Shown here one piece after another: positions 18,727 through 26,498 of a DNA stretch of 64,000 nt; the stretch's first letter is position 1; the number at the start of each line of letters is the position of its first letter. The notes below the pieces were generated by a model. It saw only the letters and a program-made list of their open reading frames with translations. It ran no database searches and was not told the origin of the DNA. Source of the stretch: Porphyromonadaceae bacterium UBA7207 (GTDB lineage: Bacteria > Bacteroidota > Bacteroidia > Bacteroidales > Muribaculaceae); NCBI GenBank assembly GCA_002490635.1, contig DKUJ01000023.1, positions 29,348 through 93,347 of the forward strand. The letters are read 5' to 3'. Made by a program: the position numbers and the translations under genes.

Positions 18727-20457
18727 TCACTGTGGGATTATAAGCCGCTGGCCAATCTGGAGATTGGTGCTGGTGAGATTGTTGGCGCGCTGTATGGCAC
18801 GCACCGTGGTTCCGTAGCGGCGTGCTATCTTGCTCAGGCTCTCGCCCCGTTTCACCTTGTGGCGTATTGTGCGCGGGCGCTGTGGTTGAGCCTGAGACTG
18901 TGGCTGAGTCTGCCGGCCGGTTGTGCGGCTGGCGGTTTCCTGCTCGGTCTGCGATGGCTGTGTACTCTGCGTAGCGGCAGTGGCCGGTACTGTTTCTGCC
19001 GAACGCGCGCTGTCTGCGGCGGCAAAGGCTGCGGCCACGTATGCGGCGGCGGTGCTGTCGGCGGCAGCCGCTTCGACGCTGGCCGAGTCGCAGGCCTGGC
19101 TGCCGGAGTCGGCAAGCATGGACGATTCGGCGGAAGGAGTGGTGCCGGTCGGTGCCGGAGTGGGTTCGGGTTCTTTGTAGTGGCGCACTACTGTTTTGAT
19201 TTTTAGCCGTTTCCCCGTTGCCACACGTTTTCCGCAGTTGTTGAGGCGCCGGATTTCGCGCACTGTGGTGCCATAGCGGCGGGCAATCGAGGTAAGAGTC
19301 TCGCCACGCCGCACTTTGTGCCACTGGATGGTTTCCTCTTCGACGTATTCCCCGCGGGAGTCGGAACCGGTGACAGTGCCTGTGGAAGGCTCGACCACAC
19401 CACGGCGGGCATAGCGCGAGGCATTGTGGTTTACAATGGAATCCTCGTTGGCCACATATGCATAGGCCTGCAGCGAGGGCAGGGTTAGTGGGTAGGGCTT
19501 TATGTCGCCGGGAATTATATCGCGGCGGTACTGCGGGTTGAGTGCGCGCAGCTCTTCCATGGGAATGTCCAGCACTTCGGAAATCTGGTCGAAATGCACG
19601 CGGCGGCTCACATGCACGGTGTCCACAACTATGGGTCGGCGGGCAAGCACCGGCGATATGTTGTGGTTCTTGTGGTATGTCATGATGTAGTTGGCGGCGA
19701 TGAATGCCGGCACATAGCCGCGGGTTTCGGGGAGCAGGAAGGGGTAGATTTCCCAGAAGTCCTTTTTGCCGCCTCCGGCGCGTCGGATGGCTTTGTTCAC
19801 ATTGCCGGGGCCGCAGTTGTAGGCGGCGATGGCCAGCGACCAGTCGTTGTAGGTGCTGTAGAGCTGCTTGAGATATATGGCGGCGGCTTCGGAAGATTTA
19901 TAGGGGTCGAAACGCATGTCGACCAGGCTGTTCTGCTCCAGACCGAGACCCGCTCCGGTGGCGGGCATGAACTGCCACAGTCCGCCGGCGCCGGCGCGGC
20001 TTTTTGCTGTGGGCACAAGCGCGCTTTCGATTACCGGCAGGTAGCGCAGCTCGCGCGGCAGGCCGTGGCGCTCGAGGGCTTCCTCGAAAATAGGCATGTA
20101 GTATATGCTGAGTCCCAGCATGTTCTCTACCAGTTGCCTGCGTTTGGCATAGAAGCGTATGCTGTTGCCAACTACCGAGTTAAAAGGCATTTCGATGCTT
20201 ACAGGCAGCCGGGATAGCCGGTCCATTATTATTTCGTCGGTCAGTTCGGCGCTCTCGCGGCTGTCGGCTTCGGTGTCGAGCACGGTGTAGTTCTGCAGAT
20301 ACCAGTTCTCGAGCATCTTGCGGGTGTCGGTTTCGGCACTCTGAGGCATTATGGCCGTGGGAGTCATCGAGGCATCGGAAACGCTGAGCACGTTGTTTGC
20401 AACGGCAGGTACTGCGGCGAGCAATGCCAGGAAGGCGGATATGGCTGTGAGTTTCAT
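18727..20457 (-). CDS. mltD: LysM-containing membrane-bound lytic transglycosylase, MltD-like
   Basis: A 576-residue exported muramidase. A signal peptide (MKLTAISAFLALLAAVPAVA) is followed by an SLT domain with catalytic Glu144 in PVIESALVPTAKS, then GLWQFMPATG and AIAAYNCGPGNV, the usual family motifs. A poorly conserved LysM-like segment occurs near 282-325, a clear LysM at about 379-421 (VRRGETLTSIARRYGTTVRE), an alanine-, serine- and threonine-rich linker at about 430-530, and a last LysM at 532-576. It cleaves glycan strands to form anhydromuropeptides in the periplasm. The linker is long and biased and probably unstructured. Confidence 0.93.
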   Translation of the reverse strand: MKLTAISAFLALLAAVPAVANNVLSVSDASMTPTAIMPQSAETDTRKMLENWYLQNYTVLDTEADSRESAELTDEIIMDRLSRLPVSIEMPFNSVVGNSIRFYAKRRQLVENMLGLSIYYMPIFEEALERHGLPRELRYLPVIESALVPTAKSRAGAGGLWQFMPATGAGLGLEQNSLVDMRFDPYKSSEAAAIYLKQLYSTYNDWSLAIAAYNCGPGNVNKAIRRAGGGKKDFWEIYPFLLPETRGYVPAFIAANYIMTYHKNHNISPVLARRPIVVDTVHVSRRVHFDQISEVLDIPMEELRALNPQYRRDIIPGDIKPYPLTLPSLQAYAYVANEDSIVNHNASRYARRGVVEPSTGTVTGSDSRGEYVEEETIQWHKVRRGETLTSIARRYGTTVREIRRLNNCGKRVATGKRLKIKTVVRHYKEPEPTPAPTGTTPSAESSMLADSGSQACDSASVEAAAADSTAAAYVAAAFAAADSARSAETVPATAATQSTQPSQTEQETASRTTGRQTQPQSQAQPQRPRTIRHKVKRGESLSKIARRYGTTVRAIQRANNLTSTNLQIGQRLIIPQ

Positions 20458-20479
20458 CTTATGTTGTGGTATGGAGCGT

Positions 20480-21226
20480 TCAGAAGGTTATGGCGCAGGC
20501 AAGGCCGACGCCGGGGCGGAAGTCGCGGGTGTCGCCTATGAGAACCGGCGATACATCCATGCTGAGGTCGGGACTGATATCGAAATGCGACAGCGAGGCA
20601 TCCACGTAGGCATCCACCATGGCCACCAGATATACGCCCACCATGGCAATGATGCACAGGTCGCGGTTGCGGCGGTAGAAGTTCTTGCGGCTCTGCATGA
20701 TGTTTGTGAGCCAGGTGCGGTCGATATCGCTTTCCTGCGTGGTCGGAGGAAAGAAGTTCATGTAGCTGTTGGTGTTGGGGTCGCTGTCCATCAGGTCGCG
20801 GTAGGCCCGTGTGTAGTCGGTGAGCATGCCGTTGTTCCATGATGTCGCGTACCCCAGGCCCATGTAGGCGCCGATGACAATGGGTATTTTCCAGTACCGG
20901 CGGTTGTAGACCTGTCCCAGCCCCGGGAAAAGGGCGCTCATCCACACGGCGCGTGTCGGGTCGGGGTTGAATTCCACTTCGCGGGCTTCCCAGACCTCGT
21001 AGTCCGAAAAGCGGGATGGCGCGATGCTGTCGATGGCGAAGTCTTCGGCGGGAGCTATGTCATAGCTTACTGTCGACAGTTCCACGCGGACACTGTCGGG
21101 TGCGGCAGCTATGCTGTCGGCAGCCGTCTCGAAGGCGGCACAGCGTGCACTGCCTCCGATTACAAACGCGGCAAGCATGATTGCATACAGCAGGCGAAGC
21201 AGGCTATTGGTCGGCGTCCTGGGCAT
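20480..21226 (-). CDS. DUF5683-domain protein
   Basis: A 248-residue protein with an N-terminal signal (LLYAIMLAAFVIGGSARCAA) and a DUF5683 core: WMSALFPGLGQVYNRRYWKI followed by a hydrophobic helix (PIVIGAYMGLGYATSWNNG) and a second one (LCIIAMVGVYLVAMVDAYVDA). The C-terminus is a strand-like FRPGVGLACAITF. The family is common in Bacteroidota beside parB and mltD, as here; its function is unknown. It overlaps the end of parB by 23 bases. Confidence 0.85.
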   Translation of the reverse strand: MPRTPTNSLLRLLYAIMLAAFVIGGSARCAAFETAADSIAAAPDSVRVELSTVSYDIAPAEDFAIDSIAPSRFSDYEVWEAREVEFNPDPTRAVWMSALFPGLGQVYNRRYWKIPIVIGAYMGLGYATSWNNGMLTDYTRAYRDLMDSDPNTNSYMNFFPPTTQESDIDRTWLTNIMQSRKNFYRRNRDLCIIAMVGVYLVAMVDAYVDASLSHFDISPDLSMDVSPVLIGDTRDFRPGVGLACAITF

Positions 21227-22088
21227 GCAATGTGTCGAACAGTGAAATCAGACGTGCCATCTCTTCCTCGTCCCTGAAGGGGAAGGTTATCTTACCGCGT
21301 CCCTGGGCATTGACATCGAGGCGAACCGGGGTGCGGAATACATTGCTTAGATGCTTTTTGAGAACATCATATTCGGCAGCAGCGGCCTTGCCTGGTTCTT
21401 TTGGCCTGGAGGCCTTGCCGTTCATCTGCTTGGCGAGTTCCTCGACACGGCGTACCGACAGTCCTTCCTTTATGATGCGTTTGTACAGTTCCAGCTGCAG
21501 CGCGGGGTCGGAGAGGCTGAGCAGTGCTCGGGCATGGCCCATGTCGACGCGTTTGTCGCGCAAGCCGAGCTGCACTTCTGCCGGCAGTCGCAGCAGTCGC
21601 AGAAAGTTGGCCACAGTGGCGCGGTTCTTGCCAATGCGTTCGCTAAGCCGTTCCTGGGTGAGGTTGTACCTGTCGATGAGCTTGCGGAAGGTCAGGGCTA
21701 TTTCTATTGCGTTGAGGTCTTCGCGCTGGATGTTCTCTATCAGCGCCATCTCGGTTAGTTCGGCCTCGTTCGCGCTGCGGATATATGCCGGCACTGTGTC
21801 GAGGCCGGCCATGGCGGCGGCGCGGAAACGCCTCTCGCCGGCGATTATCTGATAGCGGTCGGGTGCGATTTTCCGCAGCGACAGCGGCTGGATTATGCCT
21901 AATGTGCGGATGGAGGCGGCAAGTTCCTCCAGGGCATCGCCGGAGAAGTCGGTTCGTGGCTGCTCGGGATTCGGCTCTATGGCCGCGAGTGCAATCTCGT
22001 TGATGGCTGTGGACCCGGATGTTTCGGTGGTGTCCATCGAAATAAGGGAGTCGAGTCCACGCCCCAGTGCGTTACGTTTGATAGCCAT
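21204..22088 (-). CDS. parB: ParB/Spo0J chromosome-partitioning protein
   Basis: A 294-residue parS-binding CTPase that loads and slides on DNA near the origin. It starts MAIKRNALGRGLDSLI, the usual ParB opening that contacts ParA. The CTP-binding region includes GERRFRA at 84-90, ENIQREDLNAIE follows, and a helix-turn-helix (LTQERLSERIGKNRATVANF) lies at about 143-162. The C-terminal dimerisation domain begins near 235 (AAAEYDVLKKHLSNVFRTP). It starts 6 bases after the parA stop, forming the usual parAB pair. Confidence 0.96.
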   Translation of the reverse strand: MAIKRNALGRGLDSLISMDTTETSGSTAINEIALAAIEPNPEQPRTDFSGDALEELAASIRTLGIIQPLSLRKIAPDRYQIIAGERRFRAAAMAGLDTVPAYIRSANEAELTEMALIENIQREDLNAIEIALTFRKLIDRYNLTQERLSERIGKNRATVANFLRLLRLPAEVQLGLRDKRVDMGHARALLSLSDPALQLELYKRIIKEGLSVRRVEELAKQMNGKASRPKEPGKAAAAEYDVLKKHLSNVFRTPVRLDVNAQGRGKITFPFRDEEEMARLISLFDTLHAQDADQ

Positions 22089-22094
22089 GGCGCT

Positions 22095-22895
22095 TTATGC
22101 GTTGTTGGCCGTGGCGGTTTTGCGCCGGCGGCGGTTGTGTTTGTTTATAAGCTCTTTGGCGAGCATGATGTGGGAAGTGGCTCCGCGGCTTTCGGCATCG
22201 TAGAGCAGTGCGGGGATTCCATGGCTGGGCGCCTCGCTCAGGCGGATGTTGCGTGGAATCACTGTATTGAACACCATGTCGCCGAAATGGCCTTTAAGCT
22301 CTTCGTATATCTGGTTTGCCAGGCGCAGGCGGGCATCGTACATTGTCAGCAGGAAGCCTTCGATTTCCAGCTCAGGGTTCAGCCTGCTTTTTATTATTCT
22401 TACGGTGTTCAGAAGTTTGGAGATGCCTTCCAGCGCGAAATATTCGGCCTGTACGGGAATAATCACCGAATCGGCGGCAGTGAGCGCATTCACCGTTATA
22501 AGCCCCAGCGACGGCGAGCAGTCGATGATGATGTAGTCGTACTTGTCCTTCACCGGAGCGAGCATGTTCAGCAGCACCCGCTCGCGTTGGTCTTTGTTTA
22601 TCAGCTCTATTTCCGCTCCGGCAAGGTCGATGCGGGATCCTACCAGGAAAAGGCCGTCCATGCATGTGGGCACTTCGGAGCCCTCCAGCGGGTATTCGTC
22701 TACGAGGCATTCGTAGATGGAGGCATTCATGGTGCGTGGGTCGATGCCGTAGCCGGAAGTGGCGTTGGCCTGCGGGTCGGCATCGATAATAAGCACTTTG
22801 CGGCCTTCCGCGGCCAGCGATGCGGCCAGATTAATGGTTGTAGTGGTTTTGCCTACTCCGCCTTTCTGGTTTGCTATTGCTATTATTTTTCCCAT
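22095..22895 (-). CDS. parA: ParA/Soj chromosome-partitioning ATPase
   Basis: A 266-residue Walker-type ATPase that segregates origins with ParB. The deviant Walker A KGGVGKTTT starts at residue 11, Walker A' IIDADPQ follows at about 37-42, and Walker B is IIIDCSPSLG. The frame continues upstream to 22979, but the ATG at 22895 gives the standard MGKIIAIANQKGG start. The C-terminus is rich in basic residues (NKHNRRRRKTA), consistent with nonspecific DNA binding. Confidence 0.97.
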   Translation of the reverse strand: MGKIIAIANQKGGVGKTTTTINLAASLAAEGRKVLIIDADPQANATSGYGIDPRTMNASIYECLVDEYPLEGSEVPTCMDGLFLVGSRIDLAGAEIELINKDQRERVLLNMLAPVKDKYDYIIIDCSPSLGLITVNALTAADSVIIPVQAEYFALEGISKLLNTVRIIKSRLNPELEIEGFLLTMYDARLRLANQIYEELKGHFGDMVFNTVIPRNIRLSEAPSHGIPALLYDAESRGATSHIMLAKELINKHNRRRRKTATANNA

Positions 22896-22943
22896 TGAGG
22901 ATGTGTGGTGGAAGAGATTATGCCGCAAAGTAAGCAATAATTG

Positions 22944-22969
22944 GTGAAACATCGGTGTGTATGTTCCAC
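22944..22969. promoter_or_regulatory. Inverted parS-like half-sites upstream of parA
   Basis: GTGAAACA (22944-22951) and TGTTCCAC (22962-22969) are exact halves of the known Spo0J site TGTTCCACGTGAAACA, but arranged in reversed order around a 10-base spacer. They lie about 50 bases before the parA start. They could be a ParB-binding or autoregulatory site. No intact parS was noticed in this intergenic stretch. Confidence 0.35.
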
Positions 22970-23030
22970 GAAAATGCACCGAGTGTAAATAAATGGAGAC
23001 AAATAAGTCTTTTTCAGCGCACTGATGGTG

Positions 23031-23067
23031 AAAAAAGAAGGAGCGTGCCGCCGTGGCACACTCCTTC
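23031..23067 (-). terminator. Rho-independent terminator after wzc
   Basis: A 13-base inverted repeat with one mismatch (23037-23049 with 23055-23067) is followed on the minus strand by a run of six T (23031-23036). It lies 23 bases after the wzc stop. Confidence 0.85.
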
Positions 23068-23089
23068 CGAAGCGTTGTTTCCGGTGTTG

Positions 23090-25450
23090 TTATTTGTGGC
23101 TCTTGTAGCCGTAGGAATAGTTGCCGGTGTGGGTGCCGTAGTGGCGGTAGCTGTATGCTGTGCCTTTCATGTTCACGGCGTTGAGCACGATGTACGCGTT
23201 GGGGAGTTTGTGGGAGCGTACAGCGCTGTGGAGAGTGCTCAGGCTGTGGCGGCTCGAGTAGTTGGCGCGGGTGACGAAGAGCTGCAGGTCGGAGTAGCGC
23301 ACAATCAGGAACGAGTCGGAGATTATACCGATAGGAGCTGTATCGATGATCACATAGTCGAACTTCTGGCGAAGCAACTCGATTATATGTTCCATGTTGT
23401 TGCTCATCAGCAACTCGTTGGGGTTCGGAGGTACGGGACCGGCGGGGAGGATGTAGAGGTTGGGGCAGATGTCGCTCTTCACCAGCAGGCTGTCGACGTC
23501 TTTTTCCTGTCCCGAAAGGTATGTGGTGAGACCGCGGCGGTTGTCCAGGCCGAATCGCTTGGCAAGTACGGGTCGGCGGATGTCGGCACCGATTACGAGC
23601 ACTTTCTTGCCGGCGATGGCGTAGGTGAGCGCGAGGTTGGTGGCCACGAATGTCTTGCCTTCACCCGACACCGACGAGGTGAGCAGGATAACCTGGCAGC
23701 CGGTGTTGTTGTGGGTGGCGAAAGAGATGTTGTTTCGCAGCAGTCGGAAGAGCTCGGCAATGGGGGTGGACACGTTCTCGCCGACCACAATCTGGTCGTT
23801 CGTGGAGCTCTTGTCGGCAATGCTGATTTCGCCGAGTACGGGAATCTTTGTTACGCGTTCAAGTTCTTCCTGGTCGCTGAAGCGCGGGAAGAGCGAGCGC
23901 CGCAGATATATTATGATGCCTGGAATAATGAGACCGAGGATAAAGGCGCCCACAAGAATGAGCATCTTGCGCGGAGCCACGGGCTGTTCGCCGGTGGGGT
24001 CGTCGATAAGGCGGGCGGAGTTTGTGGTCATCGATTTCTGAAGGGCGATTTCCTCGCGGCGCTGCAGAAGGAATGTGTAGATGTTCACCTTTACCTGCTG
24101 TTCGCGGAAAATTTCCTGCAGACCCTTGTCGACGGTAGGTGTGGATGCAAGCTGTCCCGAGCTTTGGTCTTCGAGGCGCTGGATGTTGGCGATGCGGGAG
24201 TTGAGATTGCGTTTCGCTGCAACAATTGTCTGCATGATGCGGACTTTCTGGCGGTTGATGTCGTCCTGCATCGACAGTACTATCGGGCTGTTGGTCGTGC
24301 TGCCTTCGAGGGCTCGGTGGAGCTGTGTCACGCGCAGGTTGTACTGCTCGATGCTGTTAACGATGGAGGGATCCTGAACAGCGGAGGGGAGAAGTTCATA
24401 AGTGCCGGTTGTGCTCACGATGCGTTCGATATCGTTGAGCACGGCCATGTCGGCTTCGGCATCGGCCAGCTGGCTCTGATAGTTGCTCTGCAGAGTGAGA
24501 TTGAGGTTGCTCTGTGTCTGCAGTTCGGTGATGTTGTGAGCCTGGCGGTAAGCCTGCAGACGGTTTTCAACGTCGCGCAGTTCGTCGGATATGTTCACAA
24601 GACGGTCGAGAATGAAGGCTTCGGTCTGCACGGCGGCACGGTTGCGGTCCTCGATTATGCCTCGGTTGTAGACGTCGAGTATGGCGTTGATGATGTCTAC
24701 GCCACGGGCTATCACATCGGTGGTGTACGACACGTGGATAACCTTGTCGCTCTTCTTCACGAAGTTTACCACCAGATTCTGTGCAATCTGCTTGGCCACG
24801 TTGCGCGGGCTGCGGATAATGATTTTCTCGGTGCCTTCCAGCTCCGGAATAGCTAAGGAGCGTCTCAGGGTAAGGGTGGCATGGGAAAGTTCGATATCGC
24901 AGGGCAGTGCCACGTTGTCGAGGTGGCGGGTTTCCTTGTTGTTGTCGAAACGGGTTTCCACGTCGATATCGAATTTACCATCGGAGGCATTGGAGATTTC
25001 GATGTAGATGGGAGCCTTGAGCTGCTGTAGTGAAGCCGAGTCGAGCGAGGCAACAATGGCGTTGTTGTGGTAGAGTGGGGTGTCGCGCAGGGTTCCTTCG
25101 CGGTAGTAGGCGTAGCTCAGCCCAAGGGAGTCCACCACTTTGACAAGGTTGTTGGAGCTGCGGATGATTTCAAGCTCGGTCTCGTCGAGGTCGTTCTTGA
25201 AACTCAGGAGCGGGTTCACCTTGTCGATGGTCATTGCCTCGCTGTTGGTGGAGCTTTCGTTAAGGAAGATGGAGGACTCCAGCCGGTAAGTGGGAATCAC
25301 CGACTGTATGTAGAAGTAGCCCAGAGCCACGCAAACGACAACGCCGAGTACGAACCATTTCCAGTTCGAGAGGTAATCGAGAAGCAAGCCTTTGGTGTCG
25401 AATTCTTCGTTCTCGATTTCCTGAATGTTTCCGTTTTGTTCTTCAGCCAT
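23090..25450 (-). CDS. Wzc-like polysaccharide co-polymerase/tyrosine autokinase
   Basis: A 786-residue inner-membrane protein. N-terminal Wzz-type region: membrane segment near residues 32-50 (WFVLGVVVCVALGYFYIQSV), a periplasmic coiled-coil part, then RKMLILVGAFILGLIIPGII near 490-510. The C-terminal BY-kinase domain has SSVSGEGKT near 590, VIGADIRRP near 620 and VIIDTAPIG near 700. The tail holds a tyrosine cluster (AYSYRHYG, YSYGYKSHK), the usual autophosphorylation sites. It controls polymer length and export in Wzy-dependent exopolysaccharide or capsule assembly. It follows the Wza-like gene after 5 bases. No glycosyltransferases, Wzx or Wzy lie in the window, so the polymer locus must be elsewhere. 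Confidence 0.93.
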   Translation of the reverse strand: MAEEQNGNIQEIENEEFDTKGLLLDYLSNWKWFVLGVVVCVALGYFYIQSVIPTYRLESSIFLNESSTNSEAMTIDKVNPLLSFKNDLDETELEIIRSSNNLVKVVDSLGLSYAYYREGTLRDTPLYHNNAIVASLDSASLQQLKAPIYIEISNASDGKFDIDVETRFDNNKETRHLDNVALPCDIELSHATLTLRRSLAIPELEGTEKIIIRSPRNVAKQIAQNLVVNFVKKSDKVIHVSYTTDVIARGVDIINAILDVYNRGIIEDRNRAAVQTEAFILDRLVNISDELRDVENRLQAYRQAHNITELQTQSNLNLTLQSNYQSQLADAEADMAVLNDIERIVSTTGTYELLPSAVQDPSIVNSIEQYNLRVTQLHRALEGSTTNSPIVLSMQDDINRQKVRIMQTIVAAKRNLNSRIANIQRLEDQSSGQLASTPTVDKGLQEIFREQQVKVNIYTFLLQRREEIALQKSMTTNSARLIDDPTGEQPVAPRKMLILVGAFILGLIIPGIIIYLRRSLFPRFSDQEELERVTKIPVLGEISIADKSSTNDQIVVGENVSTPIAELFRLLRNNISFATHNNTGCQVILLTSSVSGEGKTFVATNLALTYAIAGKKVLVIGADIRRPVLAKRFGLDNRRGLTTYLSGQEKDVDSLLVKSDICPNLYILPAGPVPPNPNELLMSNNMEHIIELLRQKFDYVIIDTAPIGIISDSFLIVRYSDLQLFVTRANYSSRHSLSTLHSAVRSHKLPNAYIVLNAVNMKGTAYSYRHYGTHTGNYSYGYKSHK

Positions 25451-25455
25451 TGCAG

Positions 25456-26304
25456 TTATTTTTTTGTGAGGTTGAGGACGCCGATTACGAGCGAGGCCAG
25501 CGATGAGATGCCGCCAACGATGGTGATGGTAGACTGTACGCCGGGAGCCATCTGCCAGGCCTGGTTTGCCATGGACTTATTGGGGGTGACGTATATGAAG
25601 TCGTTCTGCTGGAGTGTGAAGTATGGCGACATGAGGAAGTTGCGGTCCTGCAGGTTGATGCGGTGAACTTCGCGTGAGCCGTCGGAGTTGGTGCGGTAGA
25701 GGAGCACGTTCTCGCGGTCGCCCTTGATGTCGAGGTCGCCGGCCATGGATATGGCCTCGAGGAAGGTCATGCGTTCGTTGCGGCTCTGATATACGCCGGG
25801 ATTTTTTACGGCGCCGGCTACCGACACGCGGAAGTTCATCAAGCGTATGTCGACGTTGGGACGTTCGGTTACATAATGAGGATATATGGCATTTACGACG
25901 ACTTCGGCCACCTGGTTCTTGGTTAGTCCGGCCACGTGAAGCGGGCCAATGATTGGGAACTCGATGTTGCCGTCGGCGTTCACCAGATAATAGTCGGTAC
26001 TTACCTCGAGGCCTGTGTTGGTGTATGACGTGGACTGGCGGGTGAGTACGTGTATTTTGCCTTCATCGTCGACATAGCGGCCTTTGTTGAACGGGGCCAC
26101 CGCTGTCATGTTCGGCGAAGTCACTTCTATGTTGAGCAGGTCTCCGGCGGTAATAACAGGATCATTGACAATAGGGGCCTGCGATAATACTTCTGTCGGG
26201 ATTTGCTCTGCATCGACAAGGTATGGCACCTTCTTGGATGCGGAGCAACTTGCCAGCAGAAGTACTGCGATGGCCGTGGCGGCAAGGCGTATCATTCGTT
26301 TCAT
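25456..26304 (-). CDS. Wza-like polysaccharide export lipoprotein
   Basis: A 282-residue outer-membrane export lipoprotein. The signal MKRMIRLAATAIAVLLLASC has lipobox LLASC (Cys20). A polysaccharide-export domain follows (PVITAGDLLNIEVTSPNMTA), then SLBB-like repeats (FRVSVAGAVKNPGVYQ, RMTFLEAISMAGDLDIKGDR) and a C-terminal hydrophobic helix (TITIVGGISSLASLVIGVL) that may span the outer membrane. A GTG two codons upstream also opens the frame; the ATG is preferred. The pair has its own promoter 87 bases upstream. Confidence 0.93.
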   Translation of the reverse strand: MKRMIRLAATAIAVLLLASCSASKKVPYLVDAEQIPTEVLSQAPIVNDPVITAGDLLNIEVTSPNMTAVAPFNKGRYVDDEGKIHVLTRQSTSYTNTGLEVSTDYYLVNADGNIEFPIIGPLHVAGLTKNQVAEVVVNAIYPHYVTERPNVDIRLMNFRVSVAGAVKNPGVYQSRNERMTFLEAISMAGDLDIKGDRENVLLYRTNSDGSREVHRINLQDRNFLMSPYFTLQQNDFIYVTPNKSMANQAWQMAPGVQSTITIVGGISSLASLVIGVLNLTKK

Positions 26305-26390
26305 CGTCACACTGGTTATGTTTTATTTTTTTGTTTTTTCAATAAGGACGAAAAGAGGGCAATCTTGTCTGCCTCTAAAATAATGGCGCG

Positions 26391-26423
26391 CAAAGTTACA
26401 CAATATATTTTTTGTTGTGCAAA
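26391..26423 (-). promoter_or_regulatory. Promoter of the wza-wzc pair
   Basis: On the minus strand TTTG (26420-26423) is followed by 21 bases and TAACTTTG (26391-26398), a good match to the Bacteroidota -33/-7 consensus. The predicted leader is about 85 bases and contains a hairpin-forming GAGGCA...TGCCCTC at about 26355-26375. Confidence 0.7.
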
Positions 26424-26498
26424 AATATATTTCACAGGGGATTGTAATTTTTTTGTGCCTGTGCAGTGTGATAGACTCTCAGTGTTGTCGGGAGTCTT

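Noticed and set aside
22955..24856. A 633-residue plus-strand open frame inside wzc
   Set aside because: It is antisense to a certain gene, with no recognisable domain.
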